A stretch of 64,000 nucleotides of DNA from Mycoavidus cysteinexigens_B (GCA_031963465.1 JASSUG010000001.1:248001-312000); one strand, 5' to 3'; shown: positions 17,948 to 27,715, numbered from the stretch's first letter. Program-made: numbers and translations. The notes: generated by a model not told the origin, from the sequence alone.

Positions 17948-18753
17948 TGGGCGCGCTTAAAATTGCTTTGACGGGCGCTTCTGGGCGCATGGGCCGCATG
18001 CTGATTGAGACAATCCTGGCTACGCCCAGTGTGCAGCTCGTGGGCGTGTATGAGCGCACGAATAATGCGTTGGTAGGGCAAGATGCTGGAGCTTTCTTAG
18101 GTCAATCTACAGGGGTGGCCGTCTCTAATGATCTCGACGCGGTATTAGCGCCGGCTGAATACTTGATTGACTTTACGCGTCCAGAAGGTACCCTCGCCAA
18201 TTTGAACCTAGCCTGTCAGTACGGTGTAAAGTTGGTGATTGGCACGACCGGGTTTACGCCCGCTCAGCAGGCCGAGTTGGCCGCGGCCGCGACTAGAGTG
18301 CCGCTGGTGCTAGCGCCGAATATGAGTGTTGGCGTAAATGTGACTTTTAAGCTGCTGGAGTTGGCTGCGCGTTCTTTCGCCAGCGGTTATGATATTGAAA
18401 TTATTGAGGCGCATCACCGGCATAAAGTCGATGCGCCATCAGGCACTGCCCTGAAGATGGGTGAAATCGTAGCGCATGCATTGGGCCGTGACTTAGCGGA
18501 AGTGGCGGTGTATGGCCGCGAAGGGGTTACCGGAGCGCGCGACCCCGCGACGATTGGTTTTGCAACCGTGCGCGGCGGTGATATTGTGGGCGATCATACG
18601 GTGCTGTTTGCGGGCCTCGGCGAGCGCATTGAAATTACTCATAAATCATCTAGCCGCCTGAGCTATGCGCAAGGTGCGCTACGGGCGGCGCATTTTTTGG
18701 CGGATAAGCCAAATGGTCTATTTGATATGCAAGATGTGCTTGGTTTGCGTTGA
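17947..18753 (+). CDS. dapB: 4-hydroxy-tetrahydrodipicolinate reductase
   Basis: Reduces hydroxytetrahydrodipicolinate in lysine and meso-diaminopimelate synthesis. The nucleotide site is ALTGASGRMGRMLIE, with DFTRPEGTLANL and GTTGFTPAQ after it. The substrate site has IEIIEAHHRHKVDAPSGTAL, including the catalytic His pair and Lys. It has 268 residues, normal. Translationally coupled to bamE. Confidence 0.97.
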   Translation: MGALKIALTGASGRMGRMLIETILATPSVQLVGVYERTNNALVGQDAGAFLGQSTGVAVSNDLDAVLAPAEYLIDFTRPEGTLANLNLACQYGVKLVIGTTGFTPAQQAELAAAATRVPLVLAPNMSVGVNVTFKLLELAARSFASGYDIEIIEAHHRHKVDAPSGTALKMGEIVAHALGRDLAEVAVYGREGVTGARDPATIGFATVRGGDIVGDHTVLFAGLGERIEITHKSSSRLSYAQGALRAAHFLADKPNGLFDMQDVLGLR

Positions 18754-18774
18754 TTAGCGCTCAACTAGTATAAT
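18745..18774 (+). promoter_or_regulatory. candidate sigma-70 promoter for leuS
   Basis: TTGCGT (18745-18750) and a perfect TATAAT (18769-18774) are separated by 18 bases, about 70 bases before leuS. The -35 overlaps the end of dapB. No clear Shine-Dalgarno precedes the leuS ATG. Confidence 0.45.
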
Positions 18775-18844
18775 TATCTACTGCGCAGCGGTTACGCTAT
18801 TTCATAGAATTTCCCGGTTACTTTATTAGAATACCTTACCTGTT

Positions 18845-21502
18845 ATGCAAGAAAAATATATTCCTACCGAAGTTGAAGCGGCGATGCAACGTCATTGGGC
18901 TCAACACAATGTATATCAGGCAAGCGAAGCGGCCCCCCGGGATAAGAAATTTTATTGCGTGTCGATGCTGCCTTATCCTTCTGGTAAGTTGCATATGGGG
19001 CATGTGCGCAACTATACAATCAATGATGTGATGGCCCGCTATCTACGGATGAAAGGCTTCAATGTATTAATGCCGATGGGCTGGGATGCCTTCGGCATGC
19101 CCGCAGAAAATGCGGCGATGGCCAATGGCGTGGCGCCGGCGCAATGGACCTATGACAATATTGCCTACATGAAACAGCAAATGCAGGCGATGGGCTTGGC
19201 CATAGATTGGTCGCGCGAATTTGCAACCTGCGAGCCGGATTACTACAAATGGAATCAGTGGCTGTTTTTGAAGATGCTTGAGGCGGGCATCGTCTACAAA
19301 AAAACCGGTACCGTGAATTGGGATCCGGTTGATCAAACCGTATTGGCGAATGAACAAGTTATCGATGGCCGCGGCTGGCGCTCAGGCGCGGTCGTTGAAA
19401 AACGTGAAATCCCAATGTACTACATGCGGATTACGCACTATGCGGGCGAGTTATTAGACGCACTCGATGATCTGGGCTGGCCAGAGCGGGTTAAGCTGAT
19501 GCAGCAGAATTGGCTAGGTAAAAGTAGCGGAGTGAATATCAGCTTTCCCTATCAACTCGATGGGGAACAAAAGCTGTTACGGGTTTTTACCACGCGCGCC
19601 GATACGCTGATGGGCGTGACCTTTTGTGCGATAGCTGCCGAACATCCGCTGGCGCTGCACTTAGCGCAAAGCCGGCCAGAATTGCAGGCTTTTATTGATA
19701 CCTGCAAATTAGGTGGCAGTGCCGAAGCCGATCTGGCAACTCTTGAAAAGAAAGGTGTCGCCACAGGTTTTTTCGTGCAGCATCCACTGACCGGGCAAGA
19801 TATCGAAGTATGGCTAGGTAATTACGTGTTAATGAGCTATGGCGAAGGCGCGGTGATGGGGGTGCCAGCGCATGATGAGCGTGATTTTGCGTTTGCGCTT
19901 AAATATGGTCTGCCGATTAAGCAAGTGATTGCGGTCAATGAGCAACCTTACTCTCATACCGACTGGGCCGATTGGTATACAGATAAAGAAAATGGCGTCT
20001 GCGTAAATAGCGGAAAATACAATGGCTTGGGCTATGAGCAGGCGGTCAAGGCGATGGTTGCTGACTTAGCCGCACTCGGCCTTGGTGAGCAACGTGTGGT
20101 ATGGCGTTTGCGCGATTGGGGTATTTCGCGGCAGCGCTATTGGGGCACGCCGATTCCGCTGATTCATTGCGCTGCATGTGGTGAAGTCCCTGTGCCAGAG
20201 GCGGATTTGCCCGTTGTCTTACCGGAAGATTTAGTGCCAGATGGCAGCGGCAATCCGCTGGCCAAATCAGCGGCTTTTGTGAATTGCAGCTGCCCTAAAT
20301 GCGGTGCGCCTGCCCGTCGCGAAACCGACACGATGGATACCTTTGTCGATTCATCCTGGTATTTCTCGCGCTATACCTGTCCGGCTGCGCAAATCAATGG
20401 CCAACCGTCGATTGTCGATGCGCGCACCGAGTATTGGATGCCGATGGACCAATATATCGGTGGTATTGAGCATGCGATTTTGCATTTGTTGTATTCTCGT
20501 TTTTGGGCCAAAGTGATGCGCGATCTCGGCCTGGTGACGTTTTCTGAGCCGATAAAAAATTTACTGACACAGGGCATGGTGCTCAACGAAACTTTTTATC
20601 GTGAAACTGCTGCTGGCAAACGCACCTGGTTTAACCCGACTGAAGTAACCTTAAGCCGTGATAGTAAAGGCCGGCCTTGTGGCGCCGTGCTCAACGCGGA
20701 TGGCTTACCGGTGGTCGTGGGGGGCATTGAGAAAATGTCCAAATCAAAACATAACGGCGTTGACCCACAAGTATTGATTGACCAGTACGGCGCAGATACG
20801 GCACGTTTATTTATCATGTTTGCCGCGCCTCCCGAGCAACAGCTTGAATGGTCGAGTGCCGGGGTCGAGGGGGCGAGTCGCTTTTTACGCCGGCTGTGGA
20901 CATTTGGTTATGCCCAGGCTGAATCAATGGCGCGCGCCACCTCGTTGAGCGTGGCCTCCAGCACCTATTTGGCTCGTTTAACTGAAGCGCAAAAGGCATT
21001 GCGCCGCGACATTCATCGCATCTTGACGCAAGCTGAATTTGACTATCAGCGCGTTCAGTACAATACCGTTGTCTCGGCTGCCATGAAAATGCTCAAGGCG
21101 CTTGAAGCTGCAACCGAGGCCCAAGCGGGTGAGGCCACCGAAATATGGGGTCTAGTGGTGCGCGAGGGATATGGCATTTTGCTGCGCGTATTGTACCCAG
21201 TGGTACCGCATATTGCTTGCACCTTGTGGGATGCGCTTGGATTTAACGCTGAATTTGGCTGCGCGCTATTAGATGCGCCTTGGCCTGAGATTGATCAGGG
21301 CGCGCTGGAGGAAAGCGAGATCGAGTTAGTGTTGCAGATTAACGGTAAGGTACGAGGCGCGCTCACCATGGCCAAAGAGGCCTGCCGTGATGAGATTGAG
21401 CAAGCAGCGCTCGCGCATGAGGTGTTTAAGCGCTTTGCGAATGGCCAGATGCCAAAGAAAGTGGTGGTGGTGCCTGGGCGTCTTGTTAATCTGGTGATTT
21501 AA
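18845..21502 (+). CDS. leuS: leucine-tRNA ligase
   Basis: Class I aminoacyl-tRNA synthetase. Catalytic signatures are KLHMGHVRNYTI (HIGH box) and EKMSKSKHNGVDP (KMSKS). The editing insertion includes TRADTLMGVTFCAIAAEHP. Tryptophan-rich MPMGWDAFGMPAENAA marks the Rossmann core. It has 885 residues, slightly longer than E. coli LeuRS. It heads a run leuS-lptE-holA-proA on the same strand. Confidence 0.98.
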   Translation: MQEKYIPTEVEAAMQRHWAQHNVYQASEAAPRDKKFYCVSMLPYPSGKLHMGHVRNYTINDVMARYLRMKGFNVLMPMGWDAFGMPAENAAMANGVAPAQWTYDNIAYMKQQMQAMGLAIDWSREFATCEPDYYKWNQWLFLKMLEAGIVYKKTGTVNWDPVDQTVLANEQVIDGRGWRSGAVVEKREIPMYYMRITHYAGELLDALDDLGWPERVKLMQQNWLGKSSGVNISFPYQLDGEQKLLRVFTTRADTLMGVTFCAIAAEHPLALHLAQSRPELQAFIDTCKLGGSAEADLATLEKKGVATGFFVQHPLTGQDIEVWLGNYVLMSYGEGAVMGVPAHDERDFAFALKYGLPIKQVIAVNEQPYSHTDWADWYTDKENGVCVNSGKYNGLGYEQAVKAMVADLAALGLGEQRVVWRLRDWGISRQRYWGTPIPLIHCAACGEVPVPEADLPVVLPEDLVPDGSGNPLAKSAAFVNCSCPKCGAPARRETDTMDTFVDSSWYFSRYTCPAAQINGQPSIVDARTEYWMPMDQYIGGIEHAILHLLYSRFWAKVMRDLGLVTFSEPIKNLLTQGMVLNETFYRETAAGKRTWFNPTEVTLSRDSKGRPCGAVLNADGLPVVVGGIEKMSKSKHNGVDPQVLIDQYGADTARLFIMFAAPPEQQLEWSSAGVEGASRFLRRLWTFGYAQAESMARATSLSVASSTYLARLTEAQKALRRDIHRILTQAEFDYQRVQYNTVVSAAMKMLKALEAATEAQAGEATEIWGLVVREGYGILLRVLYPVVPHIACTLWDALGFNAEFGCALLDAPWPEIDQGALEESEIELVLQINGKVRGALTMAKEACRDEIEQAALAHEVFKRFANGQMPKKVVVVPGRLVNLVI

Positions 21503-21512
21503 GGGGCTTTTT

Positions 21513-22025
21513 ATGTTGAGCACCCGCGTGGCCGTTGTGCCCATCCTCCTCATCTCGATCTTGCTAGCGGCGTGTGGCTTTCAGCTTAAAGGCCAGCAGG
21601 ATTACGCTTTCAAGCGCCTGTATATCGAGTCCTCTGGCACCGCCAGTCCGTCGATGATCGTGCGTGTGAAGCGGATGATTCAGACCGGCAGCGATACGGC
21701 TATCGTCGCTGCAACGCATGATGCCGATGCGATCCTGTCGGTCTCCGCCGCGCGCAATCAGCGCGCTCTAAGCTTGACGGCTCAAGGGGTGGTTGAAGAA
21801 TATGAGCTGGCTACGTCGGTGGTTTATGCGCTCACCAGCACGGACGGCACGGTTCTGATCCCAACCAGTATGATTCGATTGAATCGTGCGATGACCTATA
21901 ATGACCGGTATGCGTTGGCCAAACAAGCTGAATCTGAATTGTTGTATCGCGATATGGAAAATGATGCGACGGATCAATTAATGCGTCGTTTGGCCTTGGT
22001 GCATACCCTTAAGCCTGCACAATAG
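21513..22025 (+). CDS. lptE: LPS-assembly lipoprotein LptE
   Basis: Outer-membrane lipoprotein that plugs the LptD barrel for lipopolysaccharide export. The signal peptide VVPILLISILLAACGFQL has a LAAC lipobox followed by the family-typical GFQLKG. The remainder (170 residues in all) shows the LptE pattern with NQRALSLTAQGVVEEYEL. The start is ten bases after leuS, the usual leuS-lptE-holA order. Confidence 0.93.
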   Translation: MLSTRVAVVPILLISILLAACGFQLKGQQDYAFKRLYIESSGTASPSMIVRVKRMIQTGSDTAIVAATHDADAILSVSAARNQRALSLTAQGVVEEYELATSVVYALTSTDGTVLIPTSMIRLNRAMTYNDRYALAKQAESELLYRDMENDATDQLMRRLALVHTLKPAQ

Positions 22026-22056
22026 CTCGATACCTGCTTGACTCAACAAGAAACCC

Positions 22057-23142
22057 ATGCAACTGCGCGCTGATTCGCTCGCTAGCCATTTACGCAAGGA
22101 GCTTGCAAAGCTTTACATTGTATATGGCGATGAGCATCTTCTCATGCAAGAAACACTGGATGCCATTCGCGCCGTTGCGCGCGCGGCAGCTCATACGGAT
22201 CGCTCGATTTTTACGGTGGAACGTGGCTTTGATTGGAGCGCGTTGCTCGGCGCCAGCCAAGCCATGTCACTGTTCGGTGAGCGCCAATTGCTTGAAGTGC
22301 GCATTCCAAGCGGCAAGCCAGGCAAGGAGGGCGCCGAAGCGCTAAAAATACTAGCGGCTGAATCTCATCCTGATAGAGTGGTCTTGATTACCTTGCCTAG
22401 ACTGGATGCCGCCACGCAAAAAACCGCGTGGTTTACGGCTTTGCTCGCAGCCGGGGTCGCTATCCGCATTGATCGTGTTGAGCGCGCGTTGCTGCCGAAC
22501 TGGATCAGCCAGCGTCTGACCGCTCAGGGCCAGCAGATGCCGCCTGGTGAAGCCGGGCGGCAGGCATTGCAGTTGATTGCGGAGCGAGTCGAAGGTAATT
22601 TGCTGGCGGCTCATCAAGAAATTCAAAAACTTGGGCTGCTCTATCCTCCAGGCGAGCTTAGCGTCGAGCAAATCCGCGAGGCGGTATTAAATGTGGCTCG
22701 TTATGATGTCTTTAAGCTGAATGAGGCCATGCTCGTAGGCGATGTGCGGCGGCTCACCACCATGCTGGAGGGTTTGCGCGGCGAAGGCGAAGCTTCTATG
22801 CTGGTATTATGGGCATTAGTTGAGGAATTGCGGGTGCTGCTGCAGCTTAAGCGCGGCGTGGCCGCTGGTCGGCCGCTCAGTACCTTGCTGCGTGAGCAGC
22901 GCGTATGGGGGCCGCGCGAGAAGCTCATAGGTCCTGCGTTAGCGCGCGTGAGCGAAGAAGTGCTGGTCGCGGGCTTAGCTTTTGCGGCGCGCCTAGATCG
23001 TCAAATGAAAGGACTCACGCGTCTTTTTGCCAATGAACCGCCGCAGGCTTTGCCACCTGCGGATCTGTGGCATGGCCTCTTTGAGTTGGCGATGATGGTA
23101 GCGCTGCCGAATCAATCAAGGGTAGGCCAAAGCCGGGAATAA
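22057..23142 (+). CDS. holA: DNA polymerase III subunit delta
   Basis: Clamp-loader subunit that opens the beta clamp. The N-terminus LYIVYGDEHLLMQETLDAIR is typical, with ERQLLEVRIPSGKPGKEG, EGNLLAAHQEIQKLGLLY and the C-terminal helical collar containing RLDRQMKGL. It has 361 residues, normal. It follows lptE and precedes proA by one base. Confidence 0.95.
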   Translation: MQLRADSLASHLRKELAKLYIVYGDEHLLMQETLDAIRAVARAAAHTDRSIFTVERGFDWSALLGASQAMSLFGERQLLEVRIPSGKPGKEGAEALKILAAESHPDRVVLITLPRLDAATQKTAWFTALLAAGVAIRIDRVERALLPNWISQRLTAQGQQMPPGEAGRQALQLIAERVEGNLLAAHQEIQKLGLLYPPGELSVEQIREAVLNVARYDVFKLNEAMLVGDVRRLTTMLEGLRGEGEASMLVLWALVEELRVLLQLKRGVAAGRPLSTLLREQRVWGPREKLIGPALARVSEEVLVAGLAFAARLDRQMKGLTRLFANEPPQALPPADLWHGLFELAMMVALPNQSRVGQSRE

Positions 23143-23143
23143 T

Positions 23144-24415
23144 ATGAATATTGATCACTATATGACCGATCTCGGTCAACGCGCTCGCACCGCTTCACGT
23201 GCCATGGCGCGAGCCACAACGGCGGCCAAGAATAATGCACTAGCGACGATTGCCTCGGCGCTTGAGCAAGACATTACGGGGTTAAAAGAAGCCAATGCAC
23301 GCGATTGTGCGCAGGCGCAAGAAAAAGCCTTGGATGCAGCCTTTATTGATCGCCTAACCCTGTCCGATGCAGCGCTGCGCACAATGATTGCTGGTCTGCG
23401 GCAGGTACTCTCGTTGCCAGACCCGATTGGCGAAATCAGCGAACTCAAATCCCGCCCAAGTGGCATTCAGGTTGGCCGGATGCGCGTGCCACTTGGCGTG
23501 ATTGGCATCATTTATGAAGCTCGGCCGAATGTCACCATTGACGCCGCGGCACTGTGCCTGAAAGCCGGTAATGCGGTGATTTTGCGGGGCGGCTCGGAGG
23601 CGCTCAATAGCAATCTGGCGCTTGCCCGTTCAATTAGTAGCGGGCTCGCCGCCGCCGGCTTGCCGGCCGATGCCGTGCAAGTAGTCGCGACGGCTGATCG
23701 GGCCGCGGTGGGCAAATTGGCGACGATGACTGACTATATCGACGTGCTGGTGCCGCGTGGCGGCAAGAGTTTGATTGAGCGCTTAATGCGCGAAGCGCGC
23801 GTGCCCATGATCAAGCACCTAGATGGTGTGTGCCATGTATACGTCGATAGTGCGGCCGACCTGACCAAGGCCCTAGCGGTTTGCGACAATGCAAAGACGC
23901 AGCGCTACGGCACTTGTAACACGATGGAGACGCTATTAGTTGCCGCTAGTATAGCGGCCACCGTCCTGCCGCCGCTATGCCGGCTGTATCAGGATAAAGC
24001 CGTCGCCTTACGCGTCTGTGCGCGCAGTCGTACCGTGCTTGAGCAAGCCGGGATTACTTCTCTGGCCGATGCAACTGAAGCAGATTGGCGTGCCGAATAC
24101 CTTGCCCCTATTTTGGCAATTCGTATTGTCGATGATCTAGAGGCTGCCATTGACCATATTAATACTTATGGCTCAGCCCACACAGATGCCATCGTGACCG
24201 AGCATTATGACCATGCGCAACGCTTTTTGCGCGAAGTGGACTCGGCCAGCGTTCTAGTGAATGCTTCAACCCGGTTCGCCGATGGTTTTGAATATGGACT
24301 TGGCGCAGAAATCGGCATCTCAAATGACAAGCTGCACGCGCGCGGACCGGTTGGCTTAGAGGGTTTAACGTCGTTGAAATATATTGTGTTAGGTCACGGC
24401 GAAGGCAGGCGCTAA
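23144..24415 (+). CDS. proA: gamma-glutamyl phosphate reductase
   Basis: Second enzyme of proline synthesis, reducing gamma-glutamyl phosphate to the semialdehyde with NADPH. Motifs are RMRVPLGVIGIIYEARPNVT, ILRGGSEALNSN, the catalytic Cys in QRYGTCNTMETLLV, and the C-terminal NASTRFADGFEYGLGAEIGI. It has 423 residues, normal. Near-contiguous with holA. Confidence 0.97.
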   Translation: MNIDHYMTDLGQRARTASRAMARATTAAKNNALATIASALEQDITGLKEANARDCAQAQEKALDAAFIDRLTLSDAALRTMIAGLRQVLSLPDPIGEISELKSRPSGIQVGRMRVPLGVIGIIYEARPNVTIDAAALCLKAGNAVILRGGSEALNSNLALARSISSGLAAAGLPADAVQVVATADRAAVGKLATMTDYIDVLVPRGGKSLIERLMREARVPMIKHLDGVCHVYVDSAADLTKALAVCDNAKTQRYGTCNTMETLLVAASIAATVLPPLCRLYQDKAVALRVCARSRTVLEQAGITSLADATEADWRAEYLAPILAIRIVDDLEAAIDHINTYGSAHTDAIVTEHYDHAQRFLREVDSASVLVNASTRFADGFEYGLGAEIGISNDKLHARGPVGLEGLTSLKYIVLGHGEGRR

Positions 24416-24553
24416 AAAGAAGAGAGATATTTAGTCAGGTCTGGCATAATATCCGGCCTAGTGATCCCCGATATTTATTTTTTGACGTTTGGTGTCTGAC
24501 AAACTTAGTGTGCTGCAAGGCCTGTCAGCTGGCGTCTTTTTTAAAAGATACTC

Positions 24554-24979
24554 ATGCTTTGGATTAAATCGTTACATGTTGTTTTTGTTGCATCGTGGTT
24601 TGCGGGCCTGGCTTACCTGCCACGGATTTATATGAATCTGGCGCAAGAAACCGAGCCGGCAGCGATCAAACGTTTGCTGCTGATGGCTCGTAAGCTGTTT
24701 CGCTTTATGACGATTATTGCCGTACCCGCGCTTGGCTTTGGCCTTTGGTTATGGCTGGTGGTTGGGATTGGCCTGGAAGGCCCAGGTAATGGCTGGATGC
24801 ATACGAAGCTAAGCATTGTTGCGCTGCTGATTGCTTATCATATTACCTGTGGCAAGTTGCTAGCGGTCTTCGAGCAAGGGCGTAATCAACGTAGCCAATG
24901 CTGGTATCGAGGGTTTAGTGAGTTGCCGGTGTTGGGCTTGCTGGCAGCTGTACTTTTAGTGGTTTTCAAACCGTTTTAA
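24554..24979 (+). CDS. hemJ: HemJ-type protoporphyrinogen oxidase (UPF0093 membrane protein)
   Basis: 141-residue inner-membrane protein with four predicted spans. It starts MLWIKSLHVVFVASWFAGL, whose His belongs to the conserved set, and contains LPRIYMN, KLFRFMTIIAVPALGFGLWL and WMHTKLSIVALLIAYH with another conserved His and Lys. HemJ carries out the protoporphyrinogen IX to protoporphyrin IX step in bacteria lacking HemG or HemY. No operon partner; the 24980-25223 gap downstream has no gene I can support. Confidence 0.88.
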   Translation: MLWIKSLHVVFVASWFAGLAYLPRIYMNLAQETEPAAIKRLLLMARKLFRFMTIIAVPALGFGLWLWLVVGIGLEGPGNGWMHTKLSIVALLIAYHITCGKLLAVFEQGRNQRSQCWYRGFSELPVLGLLAAVLLVVFKPF

Positions 24980-25223
24980 AGTGTATTGTAGCGTCGCTCC
25001 CACTGGGTCATCCCCACCAAGCCTCTGACTCTTGCATCATAGCATCCTCTCTCAGGCTAGATCAGAGCCCCGCCATCCGATCGCGTTTCGATTCAATTGG
25101 AATCATCGTATGGTGAGGCTATTGTGTATTTTACGTGCCTAGAAATAACCACAATAAAAATTCAAAAATGAGTATGAACTCTAAATAATTTATATGGCAC
25201 AGAACTAAAAAGGAGAATGGGTT

Positions 25224-26486
25224 ATGGGTATGTATAGCGTTAATCCCAAAAAATCACCTGGCTTGACCAGCGGGGTGATGTTGGTGATCGCCACGGTGGT
25301 AGGCGGCGGTATGTTTTCCTTGCCGATCGCCATGGCCGGCGTCTGGTTTGTTAACGGGGCAATTATCCTTATTTTAGTTGCCTTAATGATGCTGATGACT
25401 GGCTTGCTGTTACTGGAAGTCAATCTTCATTTCAAGCCCGGTGCGAGTTTTAATACTTTTACCACTGAGTTGCTGGGTAAAAAATGCAGTGTGCTCGTTG
25501 GCGCCTCTTTTATTTTCGTGCTGTATATTCTGACCTATGCTTATATTTCCGGCTCTTCGGCAGTACTCTCTCAGACCCTAATTAAATATGCTGATATATC
25601 GCTGCCGGTGAGTTTGTTGGTGATGATCGTCAGTTTTATGGTCGGTCTGATTGCTTGGTATAGCTCGCTGTGGGTTGGCCGGATTGTTACTGTACTGACT
25701 TTCGGTAAGTTTATTGCTTTTTTTGCTACCTTTTCCGGTATGGTCAGTCATATTGAAATAGCTAAAGTTTTAGATTCGGCCTCGGTCGCGCTCAAAGACA
25801 CTCACTATTTTCCGTATGTGTTGATGACCTTGCCCTTCTGTATTATTTCGTTTGGTTTTCACGGTAACATGCCTAGCTTATTGAGATTGTATGGCAAATC
25901 CGGCATCCGTAACATCACGCGTTCTATTATTATCGGCATGGCAGTTTCGCTTCTGCTTTATATCTTCTGGCTGCTAGTCACCATGGGCAATATTAGCCGC
26001 GCCGAGTTTCCCCAGATTATCGCCAAAGGCGGCAACGTCGATACCTTTGTCGGAGCGCTCGACGGTGCTTTGAACAGCAAGTACATGGATTTGATTTTGA
26101 CGTTTTTTGGGAATTTTGCCGTAGCGAGTTCAATGTTGGCGGCAACATTAGGGCTGTTTGACTATATCGCCGACCTATTTAATTTCAAAAATGATCATGT
26201 CGGACGATTTAAAACCGCCGTTATCACCTATTTGCCTCCGGCGGTAATCTGTTCTTTTTATCCTAATGGTTTTATTTATGCGATTGGTTATGCCGGGCTC
26301 GCTTTCACTATCTGGAGCGTGATCTTACCGCCGTTTTTGGTAAAAAGCGCGCGCAAGCGTTACGCGCAGGCAATATATACTGCGCCCTGCAATAATCTGA
26401 TGCTCAACCTGATTATTGTCTGCGGCTTTATCGTTTACCTTACGGTAATTATGAATATGTTTGGTTGGTTGCCAGTCTTCAAGTAA
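25224..26486 (+). CDS. aromatic amino acid permease (HAAAP family, Mtr/TnaB/TyrP-like)
   Basis: 420 residues with about eleven membrane spans. The N-terminal GVMLVIATVVGGGMFSLPIA is typical of hydroxy/aromatic amino acid permeases, as is PFCIISFGFHGNMPSLLRLY and the TMGNISRAEFPQII loop. It probably imports tryptophan or tyrosine by proton symport. AAGGAG lies eight bases before the ATG. It looks richer in A+T codons than the genes to its left and sits at the edge of an accessory zone, so transfer is likely. The exact substrate cannot be told. Confidence 0.88.
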   Translation: MGMYSVNPKKSPGLTSGVMLVIATVVGGGMFSLPIAMAGVWFVNGAIILILVALMMLMTGLLLLEVNLHFKPGASFNTFTTELLGKKCSVLVGASFIFVLYILTYAYISGSSAVLSQTLIKYADISLPVSLLVMIVSFMVGLIAWYSSLWVGRIVTVLTFGKFIAFFATFSGMVSHIEIAKVLDSASVALKDTHYFPYVLMTLPFCIISFGFHGNMPSLLRLYGKSGIRNITRSIIIGMAVSLLLYIFWLLVTMGNISRAEFPQIIAKGGNVDTFVGALDGALNSKYMDLILTFFGNFAVASSMLAATLGLFDYIADLFNFKNDHVGRFKTAVITYLPPAVICSFYPNGFIYAIGYAGLAFTIWSVILPPFLVKSARKRYAQAIYTAPCNNLMLNLIIVCGFIVYLTVIMNMFGWLPVFK

Positions 26487-26732
26487 AGCTGTAGGTAGTG
26501 GCCGCATAGAGCAGAAAATGCCTCAGCGCAATTGTAAGGGACGGATTTAAGAGGTCAAACTTCGTAATAGTCGGCTGCGTGAGGCGAATGTAAGGGGCAC
26601 GCAGATATCCCCCTTGAATTTGATAGATTTTATAAGTAGTATTCCCAAACAAGCGCACGCTCTCCCCCTGCAATATCCGAAATCACATTCGCCAACTGTA
26701 TGTTCATTTGTGCCAAAGCTTTCTGGAGTTGA

Positions 26733-26819
26733 CTACTTTTCGCGGACACTTCTCGAGAGCAAGAGAATGCGCAGCTGATCGAGGGCATTCGTGCCATTCA
26801 TGCTAAGTCAGATGCTTGA
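26733..26819 (+). pseudogene. remnant of an IS3-family transposase (OrfB segment)
   Basis: After an in-frame stop, the plus strand reads SREQENAQLIEGIRAIHAKSDA and then stop. This resembles the stretch of IS3-family OrfB just before the usual TYG-PR motif, where the reading frame here ends. Only about 29 codons survive. The 26487-26732 region to its left holds no supported gene. Confidence 0.4.
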
Positions 26820-26820
26820 T

Positions 26821-27306
26821 TCATGCTCCAAGTGATAGATATAGGGTCATTGGGTTATCACGGCAGGGGATAAATCCGTAATGTTCATAAAACGACTTGG
26901 CGTCCTCCCCCTTTGCATCGACGACCAGTGCATACGCGGCCACATGTTTCTTCGCTTCTAAGCAGCGCTCAACTGCGCACCCAACGAGGAGACGTCCCAG
27001 TCCACGACCGCGATGGGCCGAATGTGCCGCTAAACGTCCTAGACGAAAGCACGGCACCGGATAACGCGGTAATTTTTGTTGTGTACGCTCATCCATCTGA
27101 ACTGCATCGATTTGAGCGGCGCTTAAACTGTAGTAGCCTAGTATGGTTTTTGGCATGTCCGTATCGACCAGCACCCGCACCACAGCAATGCCCTTTTTGC
27201 TTTGCTGAACAGCGAAGTGATGAAGGTATTTATCAAGCTCGACAATACCAGAGGTAAAGGCTTGGCGGTCATGGCGATGGGGATCGAGCAATTGCTCTTC
27301 AAGCAC
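26821..27306 (-). CDS. GNAT-family acetyltransferase toxin (TacT/AtaT-like)
   Basis: Likely toxin of a type II toxin-antitoxin pair; characterised relatives acetylate the amino acid on charged tRNA. The GNAT core is visible as GYYSLSAAQI, the acetyl-CoA loop RLAAHSAHRGRGLGRLLVGCA, and the end AKSFYEHYGFIPC with the catalytic Tyr. The GTG start at 27306 has AGGGG six bases upstream; another GTG at 27327 is possible. It overlaps the antitoxin end by eight bases. Confidence 0.85.
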   Translation of the reverse strand: MLEEQLLDPHRHDRQAFTSGIVELDKYLHHFAVQQSKKGIAVVRVLVDTDMPKTILGYYSLSAAQIDAVQMDERTQQKLPRYPVPCFRLGRLAAHSAHRGRGLGRLLVGCAVERCLEAKKHVAAYALVVDAKGEDAKSFYEHYGFIPCRDNPMTLYLSLGA

Positions 27307-27568
27307 GCCGAACCCCTCGCGCAACACTCATTGCGTTTTGCAACGCGGCATTAGGCGCAAATGCGTCATTAAGCGCCAACGTAAATGCCTGAAAATCCTG
27401 AGCTGACATCGTGATGCGGGACTCCCGATCTAACAGTTCTCGCGCTTTTTCTTTGGCTGCGGTGCGTACGAATGCTGCCATCGTGGTGCCAACTAAGGCC
27501 GCAGCGCGAGAAACAACATTCTTTTCTTCTACATCCATTTTCAAATCAAATCGAGCAATGGCGGACAT
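27299..27568 (-). CDS. DUF1778 ribbon-helix-helix antitoxin
   Basis: 89-residue antitoxin paired with the downstream GNAT toxin. The N-terminal ribbon-helix-helix RFDLKMDVEEKNVVSRAAAL is followed by the typical helix TTMAAFVRTAAKEKARELL. The C-terminal part with LALNDAF would cover the toxin. AGGAG lies seven bases before the ATG. An upstream 36-bp dyad fits autorepression by the complex. Confidence 0.88.
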   Translation of the reverse strand: MSAIARFDLKMDVEEKNVVSRAAALVGTTMAAFVRTAAKEKARELLDRESRITMSAQDFQAFTLALNDAFAPNAALQNAMSVARGVRRA

Positions 27569-27582
27569 AACAATCTCCTAAA

Positions 27583-27618
27583 GTACGGTTAAATTCCGTA
27601 TACGGCAATATACCGTAC
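27583..27618. promoter_or_regulatory. nested 36-bp dyad upstream of the toxin-antitoxin operon (likely operator)
   Basis: Outer arms GTACGGT (27583-27589) and ACCGTAC (27612-27618) and the inner palindrome CCGTATACGG (27596-27605) share one centre, at 27600/27601. It ends 15 bases before the antitoxin ATG, as expected for a ribbon-helix-helix operator that shuts off its own promoter. Confidence 0.7.
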
Positions 27619-27715
27619 AAATAACTGGCAAGCAAGTGCCACTTTTAAAAAAACGAAGTATGCCGATCAAAAATCAAATTTTTAGATGGAAGGTTGCGGA
27701 ACGTAGGTTTAAATT

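Noticed and set aside
26479..26673. 64-residue minus-strand frame after the aromatic permease
   Set aside because: Overlaps the permease end and has no family match that I recognise.
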